NCBI GenBank assembly: GCA_036506495.1
Contig: DASXRQ010000260.1
Location: forward strand, 1-26,558
From: DASXRC01 sp036506495
GTDB lineage: Bacteria; Actinomycetota; Actinomycetes; Mycobacteriales; Micromonosporaceae
Length of the DNA stretch: 26,558 nucleotides
Direction of reading: 5' to 3'
Below the pieces are notes generated by a model, which was given only the letters and a program-made list of their open reading frames with translations, was not told the DNA's origin and searched no databases. The translations under genes and the position numbers were made by a program. Numbering within the stretch: the stretch's first letter is position 1; each line of letters begins with the position of its first letter. This document shows positions 14,046 to 21,510 of this stretch, in pieces.

Positions 14046-15956
14046 CTACTCGCCCGGCGTGGTCTTGGCGATCTGCATGAGGAACTCGATGTTGGTCCGG
14101 TTCTGCTTGAGCCGGTCGAGCAGCAGGTCCAGGGCGGCCTGCGACTCCAGCGAGTGCAGCACCTTGCGGAGCTTGTGCACGATGGCCAGCTCGTCCGGCG
14201 CGAGCAGGATCTCCTCCTTGCGCGTGCCGGACGGGTCGATGTCAATGGCCGGGAACACCCGCTTGTCAGCGATCTTCCGGTCGAGCCGGAGCTCCGCGTT
14301 GCCGGTGCCCTTGAACTCCTCGAAGATCACGGTGTCCATCATCGAGCCGGTCTCCACCAGCGCGGTGGCCAGGATCGTCAGGGAGCCGCCGTTCTCGATG
14401 TTGCGGGCCGCGCCGAGGAACCGCTTGGGCGGGTACAGCGCGGTCGAGTCGATGCCGCCGGAAAGGATCCGGCCAGAGGCCGGCGCCGCCAGGTTGTACG
14501 CCCGACCCAGCCGCGTGATCGAGTCGAGCAGCACGACGACGTCGTGGCCGAGCTCGACCAGGCGCTTGGCCCGCTCGATGGCGAGCTCGGCGACCGTGGT
14601 GTGGTCCGACGGCGGCCGGTCGAAGGTCGAGGCGATGACCTCGCCCTTCACCGAGCGCTGCATGTCGGTGACCTCTTCGGGCCGCTCGTCCACGAGCACG
14701 ACCATGAGGTGGCACTCGGGGTTGTTGTTGGTGATCGCGTTGGCGATCGCCTGGAGCACCATCGTCTTGCCGGCCTTCGGCGGCGAGACGATGAGCGCCC
14801 GCTGGCCCTTGCCGATCGGCATGACCAGATCGATCACCCGGGTGGTGAGGATGTGCGGCTCCGACTCCAGCCGCAGCCGCTCCTGCGGATACAGCGGCGT
14901 GAGCTTGTAGAACTCCGGGCGCCGTCGTGCCTCCTCCGGGTCCATCCCGTTGATCGTGTCCAGGCGTACGAGCGGGTTGTACTTGTCACGGCGCTGCTCG
15001 CCCTCGCGAGGCGCGCGGACGGCACCGGTGACCGCGTCGCCGCGACGCAGCCCGTACTTCTTGACCTGCGACATCGAGACGTACACGTCGTTCGGGCCGG
15101 ACAGGTAACCGGTGGTCCGCACGAACGCGTAGTTGTCGAGCACATCGATGATGCCGGCCACCGGGATGAGCACGTCGTCCTCGGTCACCTGCGGCTCGCC
15201 GCCGCCCTCGGTCCGCTCTCCGCGGCCACGCCGGCGGTCGCGGAAACGGCTGCGCCGGCCGCGCCGGCCGCCGCCCTCACCGTCGTCGTCGCCGTCGTCG
15301 CGACTGTTGTCCATGCGCTGGTTGCGGTCCCCGCCGCGGTCACCGCGGTCACCGCGGTCTCCACGATCCCGGCCGCCACGTTCGCCCCGGTCACCGCGCT
15401 CGCCCCGCTCGCCCCGCTCTCCGCGCGACTCGCGCTCGTTGCGCGGCTCACGATCGGGGCGCGGCTCCCGGGCCGGGCGTGGTTCGCCCTCGGCCCGCGG
15501 CTCGCCCTCGGCCCGCGGCTCCGGCGGACCGGCCGGGCGGCTGGCCCGACGCGGCGCGCGTTCCTCGATATCAACGGCGGGACGCCGCCCGTCGCCTCGG
15601 CGGTCGGCCTCGACGTGCTCGGCGGCGACGGTCCGGCCAGCGCCGGACAGCGCGGCGTCGTCGCGTACGTCGGCCCGGACCTCCTCGCGGGAGGCCTCGA
15701 CGCGCGCGGCAACCTCGGCCCGCGGCCGCGGCGCGCCGGCGGCCGAGCCACCCTGACGCTCCGAGATCGCGGCGATCAGCTCGCCCTTGCGCATCCGCGC
15801 CGTGCCCGAGATCCCGAGCGACGCGGCGAGACTCTGCAGCTCCGGGAGCAGCATCGCGGACAGCCCGCTACCGGTCCGCCGACGGCGGGTCGTGCCGGTG
15901 GTGGTTGCGTCAGCGACGTTCGAGACATCCGACGTCATGCCGGTGGTGTCGCTCAA
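14046..15956 (-). CDS. rho: Transcription termination factor Rho
   Basis: Hexameric RNA-dependent ATPase that ends transcription. About 636 residues. The N-terminal Rho-N helix block is LSAMLLPELQSLAASLGISG with RMRKGELIAAI. A long polar insert follows (about 75-255) that is rich in Arg, Gly, Asp and Glu with ERG/DRG runs near 176-209. The cold-shock-like RNA-binding domain comes next (VAGIIDVLDNYAFVRTTGYL), then Walker A SPPKAGKT (391-398), VVVLLDSITRLGRAYN and the Q/R-loop region DSTALYPPKRFLGAARN. Such inserts are usual in actinobacterial Rho. The start is TTG at 15956 (LSDTTGMTSD) behind GGAAGG at correct spacing; the long frame opening at 16028 has no such signal. Confidence 0.94.
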   Translation of the reverse strand: MSDTTGMTSDVSNVADATTTGTTRRRRTGSGLSAMLLPELQSLAASLGISGTARMRKGELIAAISERQGGSAAGAPRPRAEVAARVEASREEVRADVRDDAALSGAGRTVAAEHVEADRRGDGRRPAVDIEERAPRRASRPAGPPEPRAEGEPRAEGEPRPAREPRPDREPRNERESRGERGERGERGDRGERGGRDRGDRGDRGDRGGDRNQRMDNSRDDGDDDGEGGGRRGRRSRFRDRRRGRGERTEGGGEPQVTEDDVLIPVAGIIDVLDNYAFVRTTGYLSGPNDVYVSMSQVKKYGLRRGDAVTGAVRAPREGEQRRDKYNPLVRLDTINGMDPEEARRRPEFYKLTPLYPQERLRLESEPHILTTRVIDLVMPIGKGQRALIVSPPKAGKTMVLQAIANAITNNNPECHLMVVLVDERPEEVTDMQRSVKGEVIASTFDRPPSDHTTVAELAIERAKRLVELGHDVVVLLDSITRLGRAYNLAAPASGRILSGGIDSTALYPPKRFLGAARNIENGGSLTILATALVETGSMMDTVIFEEFKGTGNAELRLDRKIADKRVFPAIDIDPSGTRKEEILLAPDELAIVHKLRKVLHSLESQAALDLLLDRLKQNRTNIEFLMQIAKTTPGE

Positions 15957-16187
15957 TGGTTTCCTTCCCTCGATAGGCCGGGGCTGCCCGGGTACGTCAA
16001 TATGGTGGCCGGGCGGCCTCGGATACACAGCCCCGTTAACCGCGGGCGCCGTCTGCGGTGATCCTTGGAGACTGCGGTCCAGCGAGCCTTCGGCAAGGGG
16101 GTGAGACAGACTGACCGCCGAATGCTTCGGGAGTGAGCCGCCCCGCAGAGATCGCGTGTTTCGCGGCTGTGCTAGGTCAGAGGGTAA
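15957..16187. other. Gap between thrB and rho
   Basis: These 231 bases should hold the rho promoter and leader; rho is autoregulated through its leader in several bacteria, but I see no clear attenuator here. No convincing gene, strong hairpin or repeat was found beyond a small GCCTTCGGC stem near 16087. Confidence 0.5.
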
Positions 16188-17126
16188 TCAACTCGTGCGA
16201 CCTGCGGCAACAGGATCCCGCTCGGCGTGTCCAAGTGTACCCCTCGCGACTCTGGCGCCGGACCGGTCTACCTCGACGCGCCAAGCACTCCAACCGTCGC
16301 CGGCCGCGAATTGTTCCGGCGGCTCTGTGAGCGCCATCACGCTGGGCCCCGCCCCACTGACCACGGCGGCCACTCCGGCCGCACGCAGGGCCTCTACCAG
16401 CGCGAACGTCGCGGGCGCCTCCCCCGCGCGGTAGCGCTGGTGCAGCCGGTCCTCGGTCGCGGCCAGCAGCAGCGACGGCCGTGCGGTCAGCGCGTGAACC
16501 AGCAGGGCCGCCCGGCCGGCGTTGAGCGCCGCGTCCGCGTGCGGCACGGTCTCCGGCAGCGCCGCGCGGGCCGCCGCGGTGAGCCCGCGCGCCTCCGGAA
16601 CGAACAGCATTGGGCGTACGCCGGGAGCCGGCGTCAGGGAGACGGCCCGCGCGCCGCCCGGCTCCCGCCACGCGATGGTGAGCCCGCCGAGCAGGCAGGC
16701 GGCGACGTTGTCGGGGTGGCCCTCGAGCTCGGCGGCCAGGCGCAGGGCGTCGGCGTCGTCCAGGGCATCCGCGCCGCCCGTCACGAGCTCGCGCGCCAGC
16801 AGCACGCCGGCGACGATCGCCGCCGAGGACGAGCCGAGCCCGCGTGCCTGCGGGATCCGGTTCACGCACTCCAGCGCGAGGCCGGGCGGGACGGCGTCGA
16901 GCGCGTCGAACGTCGCTCGGGCCGCGCGGATCACCAGGTGGTCCTCGCCGTCCGGCAGCTCACCCGCGCCCTCGCCGGTGACCGTCACCCGGAAGCCGCC
17001 GTCGGTCACCCGCGCGCCGACGTCGTCGTAGAGCGTCAGGGCCAGTCCCAGCGCGTCGAAGCCCGGCCCGAGGTTGGCGCTGGTGGCCGGCACCCGCACG
17101 CGTACCGGACCGGACACGAAGGACAC
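16188..17126 (-). CDS. thrB: Homoserine kinase
   Basis: GHMP-family kinase that phosphorylates homoserine, the step before threonine synthase. About 312 residues. It shows the N-terminal motif VRVPATSANLGPGFDALGLAL, the phosphate-binding loop RGLGSSSA (about 95-102), LEGHPDNVAACLLGGLT and the C-terminal VVSGAGPSVMAL. The start GTG at 17126 (VSFVSGPVRVRV) has GAGG eight bases upstream; GTG at 17132 is too close to it. It is not next to thrC as usual. It lies 36 bases after the RHH gene, so it may be co-transcribed with the SPFH-RHH pair. The stop is TGA at 16188-16190. Confidence 0.95.
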   Translation of the reverse strand: MSFVSGPVRVRVPATSANLGPGFDALGLALTLYDDVGARVTDGGFRVTVTGEGAGELPDGEDHLVIRAARATFDALDAVPPGLALECVNRIPQARGLGSSSAAIVAGVLLARELVTGGADALDDADALRLAAELEGHPDNVAACLLGGLTIAWREPGGARAVSLTPAPGVRPMLFVPEARGLTAAARAALPETVPHADAALNAGRAALLVHALTARPSLLLAATEDRLHQRYRAGEAPATFALVEALRAAGVAAVVSGAGPSVMALTEPPEQFAAGDGWSAWRVEVDRSGARVARGTLGHAERDPVAAGRTS

Positions 17127-17162
17127 GGCCACCGCCTCATGCTAGTGCGCCCGCTGGTGTGT

Positions 17163-17324
17163 TCAGATCTTGCGCTTCGGCGCCCGCCCCGCCGCGTCGA
17201 GGGCGCGCCGCAGCGCGTACTCGATCTGCGCGTTGACGCTGCGCAGGTCGTCGGCGGCCCACCGGGCCACCGCCTCGTACACATGAGGGTCCAGCCGCAG
17301 CAGCAGCTTCTTGCGCTCGGCCAC
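17163..17324 (-). CDS. 53-residue ribbon-helix-helix (Arc-like) protein
   Basis: A short gene starting with GTG at 17324: VAERKKLLLRLDPHVYEAVA, then RWAADDLRSVNAQIEYALRR, ending in the basic tail ALDAAGRAPKRKI. The pattern KKLLLRLDPHVYEAVARWA(A)DDLRSVNAQIEYALRRAL matches the ribbon-helix-helix fold: a beta strand KLLLRL for the DNA groove, then two helices with the turn at LRSVN. Such proteins are dimeric repressors, often of toxin-antitoxin or small membrane operons. It starts nine bases after the SPFH stop and is followed 36 bases on by thrB. No toxin gene is next to it. DNA binding is inferred; the likely target is the palindrome at 18210-18239. Confidence 0.82.
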   Translation of the reverse strand: MAERKKLLLRLDPHVYEAVARWAADDLRSVNAQIEYALRRALDAAGRAPKRKI

Positions 17325-17333
17325 GACCGCGCC

Positions 17334-18197
17334 TCAGGAGTACAGCGAGCCGGTGTTCACGACGGGTTGTGCCGCCCGGTCGCCACACAGGACGACCAAC
17401 AGGTTCGCGACCATCTGCGCCTTGCGCTCCTCGTCGAGGTCCACGACGTTCTCGGCGGCCAGCCGGTCGAGCGCGTTGGAAACCATGCCGACCGCGCCCT
17501 CAACGATCTTGAATCGGGCGGCCACGATCGCGCTCGCCTGCTGCCGGGCCAGCATCGCCTGAGCGATCTCCGCCGCGTACGCCAGGTGAGTCGTCCGGGA
17601 TTCCAGAATGTCGACCCCGGCCAGCGCCACCCGCTCGCGCAGCTCGGTTGTCAACTCCTCGCTGACCACCGAGCTGTCCCGCAGACTCGCTCGGTTCGGC
17701 TCGTGCGCCTCGTACGGATAGCTGGTCGCGAGGTGCCGGACCGCCGCCTCGGCCTGCACCGAGACGTACGCGTCGTGGTCGTCCACCGCGAACACCGCCT
17801 TCGCGGAGTCGACCACCTGCCACACGACGACGGCCGCGATCTCGACCGGGTTGCCGTCGGCGTCCGAGACCTTCAGCCGGGCCGTCTCGAAGTTGCGTAC
17901 CCGCAGGGAGACCCGCCGCCGTTTCGTGAGCGGCCAGGTGAGGTAGAAGCCCGCGGCGGTGATCGAGCCGACGTACCGCCCGAAGAACTGGACGACCTGT
18001 GCCTGGTTCGGGTTCACGACGGTGAGCCCCGTGGCGAGCAACACGACCACCACACCGGCCCCGATGGAGATCCACGTGGCCGTGCCGGACCGGCCGGCGC
18101 GCTGAGCAGACTGCGTCAAGAGGTAGCCCGCGACCGCCACCGCGAGCATTACTGCCAATGCGACAAACCCCGATACTCGAGTCGCGCGTCGCTCCAT
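17334..18197 (-). CDS. SPFH/band-7 (prohibitin-like) membrane protein
   Basis: The 287-residue protein. Two hydrophobic helices at the N-terminus (about 8-28 and 41-62) are followed by NPNQAQVVQFFGRYVGSITA, the opening of the SPFH/band-7 domain, then GFYLTWPLTKRRRVSLRVRN, EIAAVVVWQVVDSAKAVFAV, and the helix YAAEIAQAMLARQQASAIVA with AARFKIVEGAVGMV. These make flotillin/stomatin-like membrane scaffolds. The ATG at 18197 has GGAGGG upstream. The operator-like palindrome 18210-18239 is directly upstream and the RHH gene directly downstream. Role not known; membrane-stress or microdomain functions are family guesses. Confidence 0.9.
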   Translation of the reverse strand: MERRATRVSGFVALAVMLAVAVAGYLLTQSAQRAGRSGTATWISIGAGVVVVLLATGLTVVNPNQAQVVQFFGRYVGSITAAGFYLTWPLTKRRRVSLRVRNFETARLKVSDADGNPVEIAAVVVWQVVDSAKAVFAVDDHDAYVSVQAEAAVRHLATSYPYEAHEPNRASLRDSSVVSEELTTELRERVALAGVDILESRTTHLAYAAEIAQAMLARQQASAIVAARFKIVEGAVGMVSNALDRLAAENVVDLDEERKAQMVANLLVVLCGDRAAQPVVNTGSLYS

Positions 18198-18209
18198 CGA
18201 GCCCTCCTA

Positions 18210-18239
18210 CGCTATCGAAGTGATATCACCACGATAGCG
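18210..18239 (-). promoter_or_regulatory. 30-bp palindromic operator candidate before SPFH-RHH
   Basis: The left arm CGCTATCG (18210-18217) and right arm CGATAGCG (18232-18239) flank a central perfect palindrome GTGATATCAC (18220-18229). Thirteen base pairs of the symmetric halves match; only the two joining positions differ. Read as hexamers, CTATCG, GATATC and CGATAG start at 18212, 18222 and 18232, exactly 10 bp apart on one face of the helix. It lies 12 bases upstream of the SPFH start and overlaps where a promoter would be. Confidence 0.72.
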
Positions 18240-18256
18240 CGACCCGCCTCCGGCGG

Positions 18257-18317
18257 CCAACTTCGACGGAGTTGGGCAGACAAACCGAGTTGATCACCCA
18301 ACTCCGACGGAGTTGGG
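18257..18317. terminator. Repeated hairpins after the MFS gene
   Basis: Two related palindromes share the core CCAACT-CGACGGAGTTGG: CCAACTTCGACGGAGTTGG (18257-18275) and a perfect version with 10-bp arms CCCAACTCCG/CGGAGTTGGG (18297-18317), centred 41 bases apart. The second touches the MFS stop codon, as a terminator would. GAGTTG (18287-18292) can also pair with CAACTC (18299-18304), which excludes the second hairpin. No U-run follows. Confidence 0.6.
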
Positions 18318-19571
18318 TCAGACGACGGGGCTGACCGTCGTCGCGGCCGGCTCGGGCGCCCGCGCCGACAGCGACAACCGGCGGGTGGCGATACGCCAGC
18401 CGATGGCGTACAGGAGGGTGGTCGTGCCGCAGCCCGCGATCAGCACCCGCTCGTCGATCGAGTCCACGAGCGCGCCGGCGACCAGCTGGCTGACCGAAAT
18501 CGCCAGCGTCGCGAGCATCATGTCCGTGGCGAAGATCCGGCCGCGGAGCTGATCGGGCACCTCCCCCTGCAGCGCGTAGTTCGACATCACCCAATTGCCG
18601 CCGCCGGCCACGTGCGCGACTAGCACCAACGCCAGCACGAGCGGGAACCACCGCGCGAGCGACACGCCGAGGTACGCCAGCCCGTACGTGCTCATCGAGA
18701 TCGCGAGCCCCGGCAGCAGCCAGGACCGGTGGGTAAGCACCCGGCGCATGAGCAGCGGGCCGACCAGCGCGCCCAGGCCGCGCACGGCGAACAGCAGACC
18801 CGTGCCGATCGCCCCGACGCCGAAGATCCCGGCCAGGATGGGGAACACCGTCAGCACCCCGTTGCCCAGGCCCACTGCCGACTTGACGGTGACCAGGGCG
18901 AGCACCCGCGGGCTCCGACCGAGATACCGCAGCGACTCGCCGATCGCGGCCCACGTCCGCGGCGTACCGTCCGCGGCGTCGTGGTCGGCCTGGGTGGGGC
19001 GGCGGATCCGCAACGCCAGCAGCGCGGCCGCGACCAGGCTCGCGGCGGCGAGCACGAAGCAGGTGTACGCGGAGAGCGCGGCGCTCAGCACACCGCCGAG
19101 CGACGCACCGACGACCGCCATCGTGCCCCAGGCGGAACCGGCGACCGCGTTGGCGGCGGCCAAATCCTCGGAGTCCACGAGGTTCGGCAGCGCCGCCGAG
19201 GCGGCCGGCGAATAGAACGCCTTCGCCACGGCCACCGACGCGATGGCGACCAGCGCGAGCCAGGCGGTGCTCCCACTGCGTACCCCTAGCAGGGCCAGAA
19301 CCCCGACGATGGCCGCCAGATTCGCGGTGATCATGATCTTCTTACGATCGACGCGGTCCGCGACCGTCCCCGTGTACGGCAGGAGCAACGCCATCGTGCC
19401 GGTGTCGATCGCGAGGGCGAGCGCGCCCCACACGCCGCTGCCGGTCAGGTGGGGCAGCAACACCAGCAGCGGGACGAGGACGAACCAGTCCGCGCCGAAG
19501 ACCACGAGCTCGGCGAGGAAGAGGTTGCGGAAGTCGCGGTTGCGGGTAACGACCGACAGCGGAGACGCCAC
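18318..19571 (-). CDS. Major facilitator superfamily transporter
   Basis: The 417-residue polytopic protein with 10 to 12 hydrophobic segments. MFS signatures are the loop GTVADRVDRKKIM between helices 2 and 3 (motif A type), AKAFYSPAASAALPNLV and the second-half block LLMRRVLTHRSWLLPGLA. The pattern is like drug-efflux permeases of the MFS_3/EntS type, but the substrate is unknown. The start is GTG at 19571 (VASPLSVVTRNRDFRNLF); the ribosome site is weak. It diverges from the helix-hairpin-helix gene across a 96-base gap with an inverted repeat at 19586-19610. It ends at hairpins before the SPFH gene. Confidence 0.87.
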   Translation of the reverse strand: MASPLSVVTRNRDFRNLFLAELVVFGADWFVLVPLLVLLPHLTGSGVWGALALAIDTGTMALLLPYTGTVADRVDRKKIMITANLAAIVGVLALLGVRSGSTAWLALVAIASVAVAKAFYSPAASAALPNLVDSEDLAAANAVAGSAWGTMAVVGASLGGVLSAALSAYTCFVLAAASLVAAALLALRIRRPTQADHDAADGTPRTWAAIGESLRYLGRSPRVLALVTVKSAVGLGNGVLTVFPILAGIFGVGAIGTGLLFAVRGLGALVGPLLMRRVLTHRSWLLPGLAISMSTYGLAYLGVSLARWFPLVLALVLVAHVAGGGNWVMSNYALQGEVPDQLRGRIFATDMMLATLAISVSQLVAGALVDSIDERVLIAGCGTTTLLYAIGWRIATRRLSLSARAPEPAATTVSPVV

Positions 19572-19585
19572 GTACCCAGACCCTA

Positions 19586-19610
19586 CGTGGTGGCGAATAC
19601 CTCCACCACG
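19586..19610. promoter_or_regulatory. Inverted repeat in the MFS/HhH divergent gap
   Basis: CGTGGTGG (19586-19593) and CCACCACG (19603-19610) are perfect 8-base arms around nine bases. This is the usual shape of an operator between divergent promoters. It sits 15 bases upstream of the MFS start and about 57 bases upstream of the HhH start. No regulator gene adjoins. Confidence 0.55.
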
Positions 19611-19667
19611 AGGGGGTTCGTGTCGTCGGAGCACCGCGGGCTTGCCCGGACCGAGCATGATGTCGTC

Positions 19668-20441
19668 ATGCCGTCCGCGCCCCGCCGGGTCACGCCATGG
19701 GTGGCGGCCGTCGCGTTCGCGGTGACGCCGTTCGTGACCCTCGGGTTCCTGACACCGGTCGCGTTCACGCTCGCGGCCGTGCTGCGGCGCTCGTGGGTGC
19801 TCGGCGCCGCAGCCGCCGTCTACACGGTGGCGGTGGCCGGCATGTTCGCGCTGGACTCGGACAGCGGCCTGTACTCCGCGTCGATCATCACGGCCCTGCT
19901 CGTCGGCGGGGTCCACGCGGTCGCGGTGTCCCCGTTGATCGCCCGCACACTCCGGAACCGAGTGCGGATCGAGGAGGCGGACCTGCTCGCGAAGGTCGCG
20001 CACGAGGAGGACGCAGCGCTGTCGGCCGATCCGACGCTGCGGCGCGCGCTGCGGCGCCGGGCGCGCAGGCGGCGGGCGAGACAGATCGTGGCGACCGACC
20101 CGGCCCTCGCCGACGAGCTGCAGATCGGGCGGCTCGGCCGGCATCGGAGGTTCGACGACGGCGGGCTCGTGGACCTCAACCGCGTCAACGCCGATGCGCT
20201 GGCCGGGTTGCCCGGCTTCGACGCCGCGATGGCGGATCGGGTCGTGGCCGCGCGCGAGCGGTTCGAGGGACTGCGGTCCGAGGCCGACCTCATCGTCCAC
20301 GCGGAGGTGCCGCCGGAGGTCGTCGCGGGGCTGCGGGAACGGCTGCTCTTCCGACCGTTGGGCCCCGGTCCGCTCGACGCGGGTGCGCTAGACGCCGGTG
20401 CGCTGGACGCCGGCCCGGACGTCACCTCAGACGAGGTCTAG
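19668..20441 (+). CDS. Membrane protein with C-terminal helix-hairpin-helix domain
   Basis: The 257-residue protein. Three hydrophobic segments (about 11-39, 42-60 and 68-92) are followed by a very basic stretch RRALRRRARRRRARQ (about 125-139). Then comes a ComEA-like HhH region, VDLNRVNADALAGLPGFDAAMADRVVAARERFEG (about 168-201), with a second partial motif to 228. The end is a repeat of GALDA units. VDLN.A....L..LPGI..... is the standard HhH signature, but whether it binds DNA is unproven, and ComEA proteins usually have a periplasmic HhH. The start is ATG at 19668. Its last 15 bases overlap the 3' end of thrC on the other strand. Confidence 0.75.
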   Translation: MPSAPRRVTPWVAAVAFAVTPFVTLGFLTPVAFTLAAVLRRSWVLGAAAAVYTVAVAGMFALDSDSGLYSASIITALLVGGVHAVAVSPLIARTLRNRVRIEEADLLAKVAHEEDAALSADPTLRRALRRRARRRRARQIVATDPALADELQIGRLGRHRRFDDGGLVDLNRVNADALAGLPGFDAAMADRVVAARERFEGLRSEADLIVHAEVPPEVVAGLRERLLFRPLGPGPLDAGALDAGALDAGPDVTSDEV

Positions 20442-21476
20442 GGCCCGCGCCGCCGCCAACGCGTCATTGGGAATCGTGGTCGGCGCCGGCGCCATCGAGA
20501 TCGCCCACTCGGGATCCTTCAGGCCGTGGCCGGTCAGCGTGCAGACCACCCGAGCCCCGCGCGGAACCTCCCCCGCCTCGACCTGTTGCAGCAGGCCGGC
20601 CACGCTGGCCGCGCTGGCCAGCTCGACGAACACGCCCACCTCGCGGGCCAGCAGCCGGTACGCCGAAAGGATCTCCCGGTCCGTCACGGCGGCGATGAGC
20701 CCGCCCGACTGGTCCCGCGCCTCCAGGGCTCGCGTCCAGCCGGCCGGGTTGCCGATGCGAATCGCGGTGGCGATCGTCGACGGCTCGCGGACGGCCATGC
20801 CACCGACGATCGGCGCCGCGCCGGCCGCCTGGAAGCCGACCATCCGCGGCCGCCGCGCGGCCCGGCCGGCCTCCGCGTATTCGCGATAGCCCATCCAGTA
20901 CGCCGAGATGTTGCCGGCGTTGCCGACCGGCAGGCAGTGGACGTCCGGCGCGTCACCGAGCGCCTCGACGATCTCGAACGCGGCCGTCTTCTGCCCGTGC
21001 AGCCGGTCGATGTTCACGGAGTTGACCAGGGACACCGGGTAGTCCAGGGACAACTTCGTGGCCAACGCCAGGCAGTCGTCGAAGTTGCCGGCCACCTGGA
21101 GCAGCCGGGCGCCGTGCACGAGCGCCTGCGCCAGCTTGCCCAGCGCGATCTTCCCCTGCGGCACGAGCACCGCACACGTCAGGCCGGCCCGCGCGGCGTA
21201 CGCGGCGGCCGAAGCGCTCGTGTTGCCCGTCGAGGCGCAGATGATGGCCTTGGAGCCCTGCTCGACCGCCCGCGAGACGGCCACGGTCATGCCCCGGTCC
21301 TTGAACGAGCCGGTCGGGTTGGCGCCCTCGAGTTTCAGGTGGACCTCGCACCGGGTCCGCGAGGAGAGCAGGGGCGCGGGGAGCAGTGGCGTGTTCCCCT
21401 CGTACAGGGTGACCACGGGCGTCGACTCGGTGACCGGCAACCGGTCCCGGTACGCCTCGATCACTCCCCGCCACAT
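20427..21476 (-). CDS. thrC: Threonine synthase
   Basis: Pyridoxal-phosphate lyase turning O-phosphohomoserine into threonine. The 349-residue protein is the short class. The cofactor lysine is K59 in PTGSFKDRG, the substrate block is ICASTGNTSASAAAYAA, and the glycine-rich cofactor loop is PVGNAGNISAYWMGY. Late motifs are FVELASAASVAGLLQ and VVCTLTGHGLKDP. The ATG at 21476 has GGAG seven bases upstream. A stem CCCC-CGAA-GGGG lies between hom and thrC (21496-21507). The expected partner thrB lies 3.3 kb away. The 3' end overlaps the convergent HhH gene. Confidence 0.96.
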   Translation of the reverse strand: MWRGVIEAYRDRLPVTESTPVVTLYEGNTPLLPAPLLSSRTRCEVHLKLEGANPTGSFKDRGMTVAVSRAVEQGSKAIICASTGNTSASAAAYAARAGLTCAVLVPQGKIALGKLAQALVHGARLLQVAGNFDDCLALATKLSLDYPVSLVNSVNIDRLHGQKTAAFEIVEALGDAPDVHCLPVGNAGNISAYWMGYREYAEAGRAARRPRMVGFQAAGAAPIVGGMAVREPSTIATAIRIGNPAGWTRALEARDQSGGLIAAVTDREILSAYRLLAREVGVFVELASAASVAGLLQQVEAGEVPRGARVVCTLTGHGLKDPEWAISMAPAPTTIPNDALAAARALDLV

Positions 21477-21510
21477 GGCGTTCTCCGCTCTGTTACCCCT
21501 TCGGGGGAGC

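Noticed and set aside
15180..15560. Repeat array in the rho coding region (ERG/DRG runs)
   Set aside because: In-frame low-complexity RG-rich insert typical of actinobacterial Rho; not a separate element.
17137..17388. Alternative 83-codon minus-strand frame over the RHH gene
   Set aside because: The amino acid pattern is Arg/Gly/Ala noise and it would run into the SPFH gene. The 17163-17324 frame has a clear RHH pattern and starts nine bases after the SPFH stop.
16227..18293. Long plus-strand open frame of 688 codons opposite thrB, the RHH gene and the SPFH gene
   Set aside because: Shadow of minus-strand coding in high-GC DNA. It is rich in Arg, Gly and Pro with no domain, and crosses intergenic palindromes.
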